This document shows, piece by piece, positions 8,227 to 17,984 of a DNA stretch of 64,000 nucleotides (positions are counted from its first letter, which is position 1; every line of letters starts with the position of its first letter). The notes beneath the pieces were generated by a model. It was not told the origin of the DNA and ran no database searches. It saw only the letters and a program-made list of their open reading frames with translations. The DNA comes from Nesterenkonia sp. PF2B19. Lineage in GTDB: Bacteria > Actinomycetota > Actinomycetes > Actinomycetales > Micrococcaceae. Both the position numbers and the translations under genes were made by a program. The DNA lies in NCBI RefSeq assembly GCF_001758425.2, contig NZ_MDSS02000007.1, positions 1-64,000 on the forward strand, in the 5' to 3' direction.

Positions 8227-9321
8227 GGTGAGCGCCTCGGCGGCGTTCCGGGTGCGGCTGACCAGCCGCAGGGCATCGGTCTCGCTCACCGCGGCGAGCT
8301 GGTCCCGGGCCGCGGAGGCCAGGGGCGTCACGGACAGCGCCGCCAATGACGACGACGGCATCCCCAGCGCCTGCCAGGGCTCGCTCAGCCGCCGGGCCAG
8401 GACGCTGACCTGCGGCGTCTCCTGCATCGACCGGGGGACGGAGCGCAGCAGTCCGGCATGGAACCGGGTGCCCTCTTCGACGAGCCCGGCAACCCGCTCC
8501 CAGTCGCCGGTGGTGAGGGCCGGCACGGGCAGGCCGAAGCCGTCCACCCGGGTGCCGGTGGGGGCTCGGTGGTCCTCCACATGCTCCAGCAGGGGCGCCT
8601 CGCCCAGGTCCAGCAGCACCTCGTCAGCCCCGGCGGCGCGCAGCGATTCCACGACCACGCCGATCATGCGACGGGTCTCATCCCGGGGCAGGGCGCGGAT
8701 GGTCCGGTAGCCGCTGACCGTGGGCACCGAGCCGGTGCGCACCCGCTGGTGGTCAGGCTCGAGGAGCACCACCCGCAGCGCGGCAGGAGCGCAGGACCGG
8801 CGCACGTGGGCCAGGTGCTCGGCGGCTCCCGCGGCCAGCGAGTCGGCCAGATCCCGGCGGGCCCCGTGGTCCACCAGCAGCTTCTCCCCGCCCGGCAGCG
8901 CCAGCTGGGCGGCCAGGCTGACCGGTCCCAGCAGGTGCAGCACCAGCTCCGCGGGCTGGTCGTCGCCGCCGTCCTCCGCGCGCGCCCCTCGCACGTCGGC
9001 GAGAGTGTCGACGTCGGCGCGCAGCAGCTGCACGGCACGCCGATGGTCCGCCCCGGGCCGGTCCACCAGCCGCCAGCCGTAGGAGGTCAGCTCCGCAGGC
9101 AGCTCGGCCAGCATCGCGATAGCGCGTCCGCGCAGGGTGGCGTGGTGGCCGCGGGCGGGCAGCTCGGCCAGGGCCGGCAGGTGGCCGGAGAGCTCCTCCT
9201 CCAACCGCTGGGAGGAGACCAGGGACTGGTCGCCGGGCATCACGCCGTCGGCCGTGGCGAGCACCGCCTGTGGGCGTGTGTCCTCGGCCTGCTCAGCCTC
9301 GGGTCGGGTACGCCCGCTCAT
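8209..9321 (-). CDS. MetE C-terminal-like (cobalamin-independent methionine synthase-like) protein
   Basis: A 370-residue protein resembling the barrel domain of the MetE/UROD superfamily and the protein found next to mnmA in other actinobacteria (e.g. Rv3015c in Mycobacterium tuberculosis). Supporting segments are ELVLHLLGPVSLAAQLAL and GADEVLLDLGEAPLLEHVED. True MetE binds zinc through a His-x-Cys pair and a late Cys. I find only one cysteine here (in RRSCAPAALR) and no HxC pair. Methionine synthesis is therefore doubtful and the name reflects fold only. It overlaps the chorismate mutase gene by 4 nt (ATGA), so the two are translationally coupled. Confidence 0.72.
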   Translation of the reverse strand: MSGRTRPEAEQAEDTRPQAVLATADGVMPGDQSLVSSQRLEEELSGHLPALAELPARGHHATLRGRAIAMLAELPAELTSYGWRLVDRPGADHRRAVQLLRADVDTLADVRGARAEDGGDDQPAELVLHLLGPVSLAAQLALPGGEKLLVDHGARRDLADSLAAGAAEHLAHVRRSCAPAALRVVLLEPDHQRVRTGSVPTVSGYRTIRALPRDETRRMIGVVVESLRAAGADEVLLDLGEAPLLEHVEDHRAPTGTRVDGFGLPVPALTTGDWERVAGLVEEGTRFHAGLLRSVPRSMQETPQVSVLARRLSEPWQALGMPSSSLAALSVTPLASAARDQLAAVSETDALRLVSRTRNAAEALTDQMTA

Positions 9322-9701
9322 CGAACCTCACGGGAGCCGCCGGGGCGGGACGGGTCGGGGGTCGATTCGGAGGCGGAGATCGCCTGATGGTGGCGGATGA
9401 CCTCCTCGATGATGAAATTGAGGAACTTCTCCGCGAACTCCGGGTCCAGCTGGGCGTCTTCGGCGAGGCGCTTGAGCCGGGCGATCTGGTTTCGCTCGCG
9501 GGCCGGATCCGCCGGGGGCAGCTGATGACGGGCCTTGAGCACCCCCACCCGCTGGGTGGCCTTGAACCGTTCGGCCAGCAGATACACGAGCGTGGCGTCG
9601 ATGTTGTCGATGCTGGCGCGCATCGCCAACAGATCCTCCAGGACCTCCGGGTCCACGTGCTGGGCGGCGTCGCCGGCGCGCTGATCAGGGCTCGAAGTCA
9701 T
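9318..9701 (-). CDS. Chorismate mutase, AroQ class
   Basis: Converts chorismate to prephenate for phenylalanine and tyrosine synthesis. The 127-residue protein is almost entirely the AroQ helical domain: an N-terminal helix with R28 and the IDNIDATLVYLLAERF stretch, then RVGVLKARH with the active-site Lys and Arg, and a final helix FLNFIIEEVIRHHQ. There is no secretion signal, so it acts in the cytoplasm. It is immediately upstream of and overlaps the MetE-like gene. Length fits monofunctional actinobacterial AroQ proteins. Confidence 0.88.
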   Translation of the reverse strand: MTSSPDQRAGDAAQHVDPEVLEDLLAMRASIDNIDATLVYLLAERFKATQRVGVLKARHQLPPADPARERNQIARLKRLAEDAQLDPEFAEKFLNFIIEEVIRHHQAISASESTPDPSRPGGSREVR

Positions 9702-9771
9702 GGTTCCAGCTTACGTCGATCCGGCGGCGCCCACGGTCGGGATCTGCCCTCAGACACGCCGGAGAACCGCC

Positions 9772-10958
9772 TCAGGCGCCGACGGCGGGCTGGTAGTTCT
9801 TCGACCGGGCGGTGTCGATCGTCGCCTGGCCCAGCACCCGCGTGCCCTGGTACATCACGGCGGTCTGTCCCGGAGCGACGCCGCGCAGCGGCTCCTCCAG
9901 CTCGACCACCAGCCGTTCCACGCTGTTCCCGCCTGCGTCGCTGTCCAGGCCGTCGCTGTCGGGTGAGCCGACGGCGTCGTCGGCCCTCTGGACCCGCGCT
10001 CGGGCCGGGACGGGGTCAGCGTGGGCCCGGATCTGCAGATCCACCGGGAACCAGTCACCGGTCTCGGCCTCCTGCACGGCGGGGCCGGCCCAGGAGAGTC
10101 GGATGCCGGTGAGCCGGTCGATCTCCAGCAGCTCCTGGGGGCCGGCCACCACCGTGTTGTCCTTCGGCCGGATCTCCAGCACGAACCGGGGCTTGCCGTC
10201 GGGGGCGGGGCGGCCGAGCTTCAGCCCGCGCCGCTGACCCACGGTGTAGGCCTGGGAGCCTCATGTTCGCCGATCTGCTCACCGGCCGGATCGAGGATGG
10301 GGCCGTTCTGCAGGTCGATCTGCTCGGCCAGCCAGCCGCGGGTGTCGCCGTCGGGGATGAAGCAGATGTCATGGGAGTCCGGTTTCTTCGCCACGGAGAG
10401 GCCACGCTCGGCGGCCTCGGCGCGCACCAGCTCCTTCGACGGGGTGTCGCCGAGCGGGAACAGACAGTGCGCCAGCTGCTGGGTGGTCAGTACGCCCAGC
10501 ACATAGGACTGGTCCTTGGTCCAGGTGGCGGCCCGGTGCAGCTCCCGGGTACCGTCGGGGCGGTCGACGATCGAGGCGTAGTGGCCGGTGGCCACGGCGT
10601 CGAAGCCCAGCGCGATCGCCTTGTCCAGCAGCGCTTCGAACTTGATCTTCTCATTGCAACGCATGCACGGATTGGGGGTCCGACCGGCCGCGTACTCGGC
10701 GATGAAGTCGTCCACCACGTCGGTCTTGAAGCGCTCGGAGAAGTCCCAGACGTAGAACGGGATGCCGAGCTTCTCGCAGGCGCGCCACGCGTCGGAGGAG
10801 TCCTCGATCGTGCAGCAGCCGCGGGAGCCTGTGCGCAGGGTCCCTGGCATGCGGGAGAGGGCAAGATGGACGCCGACCACCTCGTGGCCGGCGTCGACGG
10901 CGCGGGCGGCCGCCACGGCCGAGTCCACGCCTCCGGACATCGCAGCAAGTACCTTCAT
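9772..10958 (-). CDS. mnmA: tRNA-specific 2-thiouridylase MnmA (frameshifted near 10260)
   Basis: Adds sulfur to U34 of Lys, Glu and Gln tRNAs, using sulfur delivered from a cysteine desulfurase. The N-terminal frame has the ATP PP-loop SGGVDSAV, the first catalytic Cys C98 in [12 protein letters not shown], and the second catalytic Cys C199 in SHDICFIP. The C-terminal beta-barrel part continues in another frame from GQRRGLKLG to the stop at 9772. The break is at GAGGCTCCCAG on the minus strand. Adding one G restores [14 protein letters not shown], the expected family sequence. An Asp/Ser-rich insertion ([11 protein letters not shown]) sits in the C-terminal domain. A ribosome site GGAAGG precedes the ATG. 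Confidence 0.92.
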
Positions 10959-11051
10959 GACGCCTTCCAGGGTCTCACAGCCGCCCGGTGCGCTCCCAGT
11001 CCGGAGGAGCAGGGGCGGTGAGGGTCCGCTGAGGTGGGGCGGACATAAGGC

Positions 11052-12360
11052 TCACAGCCGACCGGTGGCCTTGAGCCGGATGTAGGTGTCGGCCAGCTGA
11101 GGCGGCAGCTCATGCGGAGTCGCGTCCACGACCTCCACCCCCATCGAGACCAGCTGCGCCTTCTTCGCCTCTCGCTCGATGATCTCCCGTTCGGCGGCAG
11201 CCGCGCGGTACACCTCGGTGGCGGTGGCCCGTTCCACCGTCCTCCGGTCCAGGTCGGGATCGCGCACTGCGGCCAACAGCACCAGATGCTTGGCCGTCAG
11301 GGCCGGCAGCACCGGCAGAAGCCCTTCCTCCAGGGAGCCGGACTCCAACGAGGTCAGCACCACCACCAGGGCGCGCTGGGAGCTGATGGCCTCCACATGC
11401 GAGGGCAGCTGGGAGAAGTCCGCCTCCACCAGCTCCGGGTCCATGGTGGCCATCGCGTTGACCATCTGGTGCAGGAAGTCACCCGACGACGACGAGCGGG
11501 CGCGCGCCACGATGCCGCGGTCGAAACCGATGAAGTCCACCCGGTCTCCGGCCCCGGCGGCGAGCACCCCGAGCAGCAGGGAGGCCTCCATGCCCGTGTC
11601 GAGCCGCGGCTCGTCGTCGATGCGGGCTGCGGACGTGCGGGAGGAGTCGAGACACAGGATGACCCGCCGGTCACGTTCGGGGCGCCACGTGCGCACCACC
11701 AGATTGTGCCCGGCGCCGGTGCGCCGACGGGCGGTGGCGCGCCAGTCGATGGAGCGGACGTCGTCACCTCGCACGTAGTCCCGCAGCGAGTCGAACTCGG
11801 TGCCGGCCCCGCGGATCTGCACCGCGGTCTGGCCGTCGAGCTCACGCAGCCTCTGCAGCTTCGACGGCAGGTGCTTGCGGGACCGGAACGGAGGCAGCAC
11901 CCGCTGCAGGTGCCTGGAACGGTGCACCACCTGCCGGCCGGCGAGCCCCAGCGGGCCCAGGGAACGGACCGCCAGCGTGCTGGCTCGCCAGGTCGCCGCG
12001 GCGGCTCGGGCGCAGCGGGACGCTGACCCGCCGCAGTCCGCCCGGCGGGATGTCCACGGGGGTCACCGGTCGCAGCGACCCGGCCGAGGGCTGCCAGCCG
12101 TCCTTCACGGAGCCGCGCAGCCGCCGGCGGCCGCTGTGATGGAGCACCGATTCCGCCGTCGTCGTGCGGCTCAGCCGGACCGCCGCGCCGGGGACCCTCT
12201 CCACCCGGACCTGCCGCGGGGAGCCGGCCAGCATCATGTCGACGACGACCAGCCCCACCAGCAGCGTCAGGCAGGTCCACCATGCCCAGGCCACGGGGAG
12301 CGCGACGACCACGACGCTCAGCGCCAGAGCGACGTACAGCAGGCGGCGGGTCAGCACCAT
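11052..12360 (-). CDS. DUF58 membrane protein, partner of MoxR (frameshifted near 11978)
   Basis: Last gene of the MoxR cluster. The N-terminal part (from 12360) has two membrane helices (LLYVALALSVVVVALPVAWAW region) and a beta-rich domain. After a frame change near 11978 the protein continues through VVHRSRHLQRVLPPF to the DUF58 signature EFDSLRDYVRGDDVRSIDWR. A von Willebrand A-like fold follows (VILCLDSSRTS, ALVVVLTSLES). Proteins of this family act with MoxR ATPases in assembling or activating envelope complexes; the client is unknown. At the break, the frame runs from RGDLAS into STLAVRSLGPLGLAG, so one base was lost or gained. The gene starts 56 nt after moxR. Confidence 0.85.
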
Positions 12361-12415
12361 GGAGGGATCCTCACATCAGGTGGTCGGAGGGAGAAGGGCA
12401 CAGGGCGGCGAGGGC

Positions 12416-13479
12416 TCAGCGGGGCACCGGCACGGTGGCGAGGATGCCCTGCAGCACATCGTCGACGCGGACTCCGTCCATGGAAGCCTCCGGGCGCAGC
12501 GAGACGCGGTGCCGCAGGCAGGGCAGCGCCAGCGCCTTGACATCGTCGGGAGTGACGAAGTCCCGCCCGGAGAGCCAGGCCCACGCCTTCGCGGAGTTCA
12601 TCAGCGCGGTCGCTCCGCGCGGGGAGACCCCCAGCTGGAAGCTGGGCGCCTGGCGGGTGGCCCGGGCGATGTCCACGATGTAGGCGATCACCTCAGGAGC
12701 CAGGGACAGGCCCAGACTTCCCGGCGGGCGGCCCTGACGTCCTCCTCGGAGGCGACCGGACGCACCCCCGCGTCGGCCAGGTCGGAGGGGTTGAAGCCGG
12801 CCGCGTGGCGGCGGATGACCTCGATCTCTTCGCCGCGCTGCGGCAGCTCGAGGGTGATCTTCAGCAGGAAGCGGTCCAGCTGCGCCTCCGGCAGCGGGTA
12901 CGTGCCTTCGTACTCCACTGGGTTCTGCGTGGCGGCCACCAGGAAGGGGTCCGGCAGAAGGCGTCCGATCCCGTCCACCGAGACCTGCCGTTCCTCCATG
13001 GCCTCCAGGAGGGAGGCCTGTGTCTTCGGCGGAGTGCGGTTGATCTCGTCGGCCAGCATCAGGTTGGTGAAGACCGGCCCCTCCCGGAAGGTGAAGTCAC
13101 CGGTGGCCGAGTCGTAGACCAGCGAGCCGGTGACGTCTCCGGGCATCAGGTCCGGGGTGAACTGGACCCGGGCCGTGTTCAGAGACAGCGACGCCGACAT
13201 CGCCCGGACCAGCAGCGTCTTGGCCACGCCCGGCACTCCCTCGAGCAGCACATGGCCGCGCACCAGAAGCCCGATGAGCACACCGGTGACCGCCCCGTCC
13301 TGGCCCACCACGGCCTTGGCGACCTCGTGCCGCACCTGGTGGAAACGGTCGCGGAGCGTGTCCATGGCGCCGACCCCGGAGTTGGCCGCTGCGGCCGGGT
13401 GCGGGGTGGAGCCCTGGGGAGCAGGGGCCTGGGGAGCGGGGGCCTGTGGCGGAGTCTGGTCGGACTGGTGTGGGATCAC
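12416..13479 (-). CDS. MoxR-family AAA+ ATPase (frameshifted near 12695)
   Basis: AAA+ chaperone-like ATPase. A Pro/Gln-rich N-terminal tail (PQAPAPQ repeats) precedes the core: Walker A GVPGVAKT, Walker B LMLADEINRTPPKTQ, sensor 1 ATQNPVEYEGTYPLPEAQLD, and the C-terminal lid, which continues in another frame from LGLSLAPEVIAYIVDIARAT to the stop. Restoring one base around GAAGTCTGGGCC joins both parts. The start GTG (13477-13479) overlaps the stop of the DUF4350 gene as GTGA, indicating coupled translation. The gene cluster (DUF4129, DUF4350, MoxR, DUF58) is a known actinobacterial arrangement. Confidence 0.9.
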
Positions 13480-14882
13480 GGTGCTTCTTCCCTCGGCGTG
13501 GTCGGCGGTGTGGGGTCTTCGTGTGGTGTCGGGCCGTCGTGTGATGCTGCGGCATCCTGCGGGGCGGGCGGCGTCTGCGACGGACGGAGGATCTGACGCG
13601 GCCCATGGCCGAGCCGGATCCGGACCTCGTCCTCCAGGGCGGCCAGCCCCTGGGCATATCTCACCATGGCGGTGTTGCCGCTGACGGCAGCGGCGTCCAC
13701 GGTGCGGGCGATCTCCTGCTCGCTCCGTCCGGTCTGGGCCGCGACGGCGCCGATCACCTGCTGCTCCGGAGTGCCCGGGCCGAGTCGCAGGAGTCGGGCC
13801 AGGCGCAGCAGATGCGCGGAGCGCAGCGTCCGTGAGGCCTCCGTGGAGGCGTCCGCCTGCTGGTAGAGCCGGCCTCGCCCTTCGGCGGACTCGGAGGCGG
13901 GGACCTCCACGGGCAGCGGCTCCACCACCACCGGGCCGTGGCGGCGTCCGGCCACGAGGATGAGCAGCAGCGCGCAGACGAACAGCCACCAGGTGAGCAT
14001 GTCCACCCAGTCCGGCATGAAGTCCCAGGGGGAGGCCCATTCGTCGGCGGACAGCGTGTCCACGCCGGACGGGGTGTACCAGATCAGATCGGACTGCTCG
14101 CCGAACAGGCCGAGGGCCAGCGCCGCGTTCCCCTCGGAGGTGATGTGGCGGTTGGTGAAGGCATCGGGAGCACCGAAGACCAGGCCGGCGTCGGTGGCCG
14201 CGAGCACGCGACCGACGTCGTCCTGCGTGGGGTCGGGCCGCCCCAGGAAGCACCCCGCCTTGACGTCGTACAGCTGGCCCGGGGCGCGTATCGTCTCCGC
14301 GCGCTGAGCCGCGGGCACCGTGCAGTCTTCCCCGGCGTCGAGCACCTCGGGCACGTCCGTCGTGGAGGAGTGCGGGATCGCCCGGGCGGGGGCCAACCCG
14401 CCGAGCGCCTCCTCGCGGGTGGCGGCCGACGGGGTGATCCACACTCGGGGCCGATCCTGGGAACGGAGATCGCGGGTCAGCGAGCGGCTGGCCTCCCAGC
14501 GGTCCTCGTGGACGACGATCGAGGCCTCGGGCATGTCCTCCAGCAGAGCGCGCGCGCTCTCTGCTGTGGAGGCAGGATGGATCTCCACTCCCTGGTCCTG
14601 GAGGACCGCGGCGATCGCGGCATAGCCGTCCAGCTCGGTGTTGTTCAGCCCGTAACGTTCCTGGTCCTCCACGGACAGCAGCTGGACCACGACGGAGAAC
14701 AGCACCCCGATGATGACGAGCAGGAGCCACAACTGCCAGCGACGCAGGGTCGAGCGCAGCGCGGCGGACAGGTTTCGCACCGTGGGCGGCCGGGTCTGGG
14801 ACTCACGGGGCGCGGCGTCGTCCGGCGCCGGGAGGACGGGGGAGGACGGGGCTCCGGACCGCTGCGGGATCGGTGCGGTCAT
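13476..14882 (-). CDS. DUF4350 membrane protein of the MoxR cluster
   Basis: A 468-residue protein with a Pro-rich cytoplasmic N-terminus, one helix at about 50-72 (LWLLLVIIGVLFSVVVQLL), an extracytoplasmic DUF4350 domain, a second helix (LTWWLFVCALLLILVAG) and a long cytoplasmic C-terminus ending in a Pro/His/Thr-rich tail. The soluble domain begins with YGLNNTELDGYAAIAAVLQD, and the pattern of a surface-binding or regulatory domain fits the family. Function is not established. It overlaps both neighbours by 4 nt, so it is part of one coupled operon with the DUF4129 gene and moxR. Confidence 0.82.
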   Translation of the reverse strand: MTAPIPQRSGAPSSPVLPAPDDAAPRESQTRPPTVRNLSAALRSTLRRWQLWLLLVIIGVLFSVVVQLLSVEDQERYGLNNTELDGYAAIAAVLQDQGVEIHPASTAESARALLEDMPEASIVVHEDRWEASRSLTRDLRSQDRPRVWITPSAATREEALGGLAPARAIPHSSTTDVPEVLDAGEDCTVPAAQRAETIRAPGQLYDVKAGCFLGRPDPTQDDVGRVLAATDAGLVFGAPDAFTNRHITSEGNAALALGLFGEQSDLIWYTPSGVDTLSADEWASPWDFMPDWVDMLTWWLFVCALLLILVAGRRHGPVVVEPLPVEVPASESAEGRGRLYQQADASTEASRTLRSAHLLRLARLLRLGPGTPEQQVIGAVAAQTGRSEQEIARTVDAAAVSGNTAMVRYAQGLAALEDEVRIRLGHGPRQILRPSQTPPAPQDAAASHDGPTPHEDPTPPTTPREEAP

Positions 14883-15589
14883 CGTGGCGCCACCACCTGA
14901 GGCGCTGCCGGGGACTGGGATGTCTGGGGCTCGGCCGCAGCGAGCGTGGCGTCGAGCCCACTCAGGTCCTCACAGTCCTGGGCGGTCAGTGAGCGGCCGC
15001 CATAGCGGGAGAGGTTGAACAGCTCGGCGGCGGTTCCGATCCGCGGCCCATGGGAGGGAAAGACAGCGGTGAGCTCACGGGCCGCCTCCGTGGCGGTGCG
15101 TCCCATGAGCTCCGTGAGGATCTCTCGCTCCTCGGCAGCCCGGACCACCGCACGGTACAGGTCCCGGAAGCACTCGTCGGTGCGGCCGGCCCGTCGGTGT
15201 TCCTCGGCCCGAGCGCGCAGCTCGTCGCTGCTGATGCCCGGTTCGATCGTCAGCGCCTCGTCGGCGCCGCCGGTCCGCTGCAGCCGCGGTCGGACGAGCA
15301 GGATGATGAGCACGATCGCCGCGATGAGCAGCACCATGATGATGAGCGGACCATAGGGGATGTCGACGCCGCCGATGGAGCCCATGCGGTCACTGAGCCA
15401 CGCGAGGAAGTCCTCGATCGCCTGTCGCACCGGCCCGGTGAACTCCCTCTGGTACGTCGGGTCCGCGAGCTCGCGCTCCAGCAGTTCCCGCCCCTCATCG
15501 GGGCTGGGCGTCAGGGGCGTGGAGGCGCTCAGCGGCGACGGCACCGGACCAGGCAGGTCCGTCGGAGGAGTGATGGCGACCAGGAGCAT
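14879..15589 (-). CDS. DUF4129 membrane protein of the MoxR cluster
   Basis: A 236-residue protein with one clear membrane helix (LIIMVLLIAAIVLIILLV). The C-terminal DUF4129 region (CFRDLYRAVVRAAEER, TATEAARELTAVFP, and FNLSRYGGRSLTAQDCEDL) is recognisable from the YGGR segment. The N-terminal part (SPDEGRELLERELADPTYQ) is outside or peripheral. The domain is often found fused to transglutaminase-like proteins in other organisms; here it stands alone. The frame overlaps the DUF4350 gene by 4 nt. No enzymatic residues are apparent. Confidence 0.82.
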   Translation of the reverse strand: MLLVAITPPTDLPGPVPSPLSASTPLTPSPDEGRELLERELADPTYQREFTGPVRQAIEDFLAWLSDRMGSIGGVDIPYGPLIIMVLLIAAIVLIILLVRPRLQRTGGADEALTIEPGISSDELRARAEEHRRAGRTDECFRDLYRAVVRAAEEREILTELMGRTATEAARELTAVFPSHGPRIGTAAELFNLSRYGGRSLTAQDCEDLSGLDATLAAAEPQTSQSPAAPQVVAPR

Positions 15590-15598
15590 GGGCGGGAT

Positions 15599-17056
15599 TC
15601 ACCTCGGCTGCCCGAAGTCCGGGCCCTGCCCGTCACGGCCGGAGTCGTCGGACCCTGGCTGGCCGCGGGGGTCCTGGGGCGGCCTGCCGTAAGGGTCCCC
15701 GCCCGAGGGATCCTGCTCGTGCGGGTTCTGTCCATAAGGGTTCTGTCCATATGGGTTCTGTCCATAAGGGCTCTGTCCATACGGGTTCTGTCCATACGGG
15801 TTCTGCCCGTAGGGATTCTGGCCAGCAGGCGCCTGGCCGGAGGGGTCCTGGCCATAAGGGTTCTGCCCGTACGGAGACTGGCCATACGCAGACTGGCCAT
15901 ACGGAGACTGGCCATACGGGTTCTGCCCGTACGGGTCCGGACCGGGGCGCGGCTGGCCGAAGGGCCCCTGTCCGTAGCCCGCCCACCCCGGCTGCGGCGC
16001 TCCCCACGGGGGCCCCGAGGTCACGGTCGGCTCGCCCAGATGCTCCAATGAGGCAGGGATCACCGTGCCGTCGTCGGAGGCGCCCTCGGCGGCGGCCAGC
16101 AGGGTGACGTCCGCGGACTCCTGGTGGATCCTGCAGTTCAGATACATCACCGAGACCAGAGCACCAGCCAGGCCGAGGAAGATCGCGCTGACCGCGGAAT
16201 CGAAGAAGGAGGCGAGCACGAAGAGCACCGTCGAGGCACCGGTGCCTCCCTCCGGAGAGGTCATCGCCATCTCTCCGCCGATGCCGGCGACGATGCCCAT
16301 CGGCAGGGAGGCCACCAGGGTCATCACGACCAGGAGCAGATAGATCAGAGCCACCGTGCCGATGTTGATCCACCACCGGCCGCGGTTCAGCCGCCAGGAG
16401 CGAGCGATCGCCGCCAGAGGGCCCCGACGTTCCACCAGGACCACCAGGGGGGCGTACATGAGTCCCGCCGTGAGCCAGGCCGCCAGGAGCAGCAGGCCGG
16501 GGAACGCCACGATCAGACCGAACCCGATGGTGACGACGGCGGTGATCACCGTCGTGGCGATGACCGCCAGACCGACCACGAAGAGCAGGACGTTCATGAC
16601 CACGATGTGCAGCAGCAGCCAGCCGATCCTGTCAGCGCGCAGGCGCAGCACCTGCATGAAACCCGTCCGATAGCCGTAGGCGGCGCGGAGGGTCGGGATC
16701 ACCATCAGTGCGAAGGCCACCGTGAGCACGAGGTACTGGACCACGGAGATCGCCATCATCCCGCTCCAGAACCCCATGCTGGAGAACAGCGAGAACAGCA
16801 GCTCCTCGTCCTCGAAGGCCATGGGGTCATACATCAGTCGCATGAATCCGCCCATGGGCATCGTGGCGTACATCACCAGAGAGAGCAGGAAGCTGATCAT
16901 GCCGGCCGCGAACGGCACGCCGACCACAGCCTTGGGGGAGTGTCTGATCATCGTGAACCCGCCGCCGAGGACCTCGCCGAGGGTCATGCGACGGATCGGG
17001 AAGACCGTCCCTGGCCGGGCGGGCGTCGGCTCCTCGGTGCTCCACTGTGCGGTCAT
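15599..17056 (-). CDS. Multi-pass membrane protein with PYGQ-repeat C-terminal tail
   Basis: First gene of the MoxR cluster, 485 residues from ATG 17056. The N-terminal ~310 residues hold about six hydrophobic helices and resemble the glycerophosphodiester phosphodiesterase-type membrane domain (DUF7847-like) family: the start [20 protein letters not shown] is typical. Roughly the last 150 residues are low-complexity, rich in Pro, Tyr, Gly and Gln, with many tandem [10 protein letters not shown] units (about 15715-15960). Such tails are thought to be disordered and may recruit partners or form condensates; inference. The repeat region may also be misassembled. The gene is divergent from mtrA, with 170 nt between. 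Confidence 0.8.
   Translation of the reverse strand: MTAQWSTEEPTPARPGTVFPIRRMTLGEVLGGGFTMIRHSPKAVVGVPFAAGMISFLLSLVMYATMPMGGFMRLMYDPMAFEDEELLFSLFSSMGFWSGMMAISVVQYLVLTVAFALMVIPTLRAAYGYRTGFMQVLRLRADRIGWLLLHIVVMNVLLFVVGLAVIATTVITAVVTIGFGLIVAFPGLLLLAAWLTAGLMYAPLVVLVERRGPLAAIARSWRLNRGRWWINIGTVALIYLLLVVMTLVASLPMGIVAGIGGEMAMTSPEGGTGASTVLFVLASFFDSAVSAIFLGLAGALVSVMYLNCRIHQESADVTLLAAAEGASDDGTVIPASLEHLGEPTVTSGPPWGAPQPGWAGYGQGPFGQPRPGPDPYGQNPYGQSPYGQSAYGQSPYGQNPYGQDPSGQAPAGQNPYGQNPYGQNPYGQSPYGQNPYGQNPYGQNPHEQDPSGGDPYGRPPQDPRGQPGSDDSGRDGQGPDFGQPR
15715..15960. repeat. Coding tandem repeat of 15-bp units (PYGQN/S)
   Basis: About fifteen degenerate 15-bp units encoding Asn/Ser-Pro-Tyr-Gly-Gln on the minus strand, within the membrane-protein gene. 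Copies differ mainly at third positions, which indicates selection on the protein sequence rather than a recent DNA expansion. A shift to APAGQ and DPSGQ breaks the array in the middle. Confidence 0.85.
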
Positions 17057-17225
17057 GGGTCCCCTTGCGATCACATCTGCGGACTAGGCTGAGACTTTCA
17101 CCCTATAGCCCGGGCCCCTCGGCTGACACCCCTATGACATGCACGGCGGTCGGTCGTGAGGGCCCCGTCATATATCCTGGCGGGACGGACCGTGCGCGGG
17201 CTGGACGAGAGGAACAGGAGAGCTG

Positions 17226-17915
17226 ATGAAAGCCAGGATTCTGGTCGTCGACGACGATGAGGCGCTGGCCGAGATGATCGGCATCGTGCTGCGCAACGAC
17301 GGCTTCGAACCCACCTTCTGCACCACAGGAGATGCCGCCCTCGACGAGTTCCGCAGCACCAAGCCCGACGTCGTGCTGCTGGACCTCATGCTCCCCGGCA
17401 AGGACGGCATCGAAGTGTGCCGCGAGATCCGCGACGAGGCCGACACCCCGATCATCATGCTCACCGCGAAGTCGGACACCGCCGACGTCGTGCGGGGCCT
17501 TGAGGCCGGTGCCGACGACTACGTGCCCAAGCCCTTCAAGCCGGCCGAGCTCGTGGCACGGGTCCGGGCTCGGCTGCGCCCGGCTGAGACGCAGACTCGG
17601 CCCGACAGCGAACAGCTGAGCATCGGCGACCTCACCATCGATGTGGCCGGTCATGAGGTGCGCCGCGGCGAGACGCGGATCTCGCTGACCCCGCTGGAGT
17701 TCGACCTGCTCACCGCCTTGGCCAAGAAGCCCTGGCAGGTGTGGAATCGGGAGATGCTCCTCGAGGAGGTATGGGGCTACCGGCACCAGGCCGACACCCG
17801 CCTGGTCAACGTGCACGTCCAACGCCTGCGCTCCAAGATCGAGAAGGACCCCGAGCACCCGGAGATCGTCCAGACCGTCCGGGGCGTGGGATACAAGGCC
17901 GGCGGACAGGGGTAG
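17226..17915 (+). CDS. mtrA: Response regulator MtrA (OmpR family)
   Basis: DNA-binding regulator of the MtrAB-LpqB system, which coordinates cell-wall metabolism, division and osmotic response in actinobacteria. The 229-residue protein has the receiver acidic cluster VVDDDEAL, phospho-acceptor D53 in LLDLMLPGKDG, T80 and K102, followed by a winged-helix domain ending VVQTVRGVGYKAG-type (here IVQTVRGVGYKAG). Full length and undisturbed. An AGGAG ribosome site lies a few bases upstream of the ATG. The downstream genes mtrB and lpqB confirm the assignment. Confidence 0.95.
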   Translation: MKARILVVDDDEALAEMIGIVLRNDGFEPTFCTTGDAALDEFRSTKPDVVLLDLMLPGKDGIEVCREIRDEADTPIIMLTAKSDTADVVRGLEAGADDYVPKPFKPAELVARVRARLRPAETQTRPDSEQLSIGDLTIDVAGHEVRRGETRISLTPLEFDLLTALAKKPWQVWNREMLLEEVWGYRHQADTRLVNVHVQRLRSKIEKDPEHPEIVQTVRGVGYKAGGQG

Positions 17916-17984
17916 GACATCACCGAGGACGAGAGCCGCGCCTCCGCCTCCCGAGCAGTAGCGTCCACGACCGGATCCATCCCG

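Noticed and set aside
12688-14730. A 680-codon frame that seems to fuse MoxR to a long upstream protein
   Set aside because: The upstream part is Arg/Gly/Pro-rich shadow of the DUF4350 gene. MoxR starts at the GTG overlapping the DUF4350 stop.
15715-15960. CRISPR-like regular array
   Set aside because: The 15-bp units are contiguous without spacers and translate to PYGQ repeats in frame.
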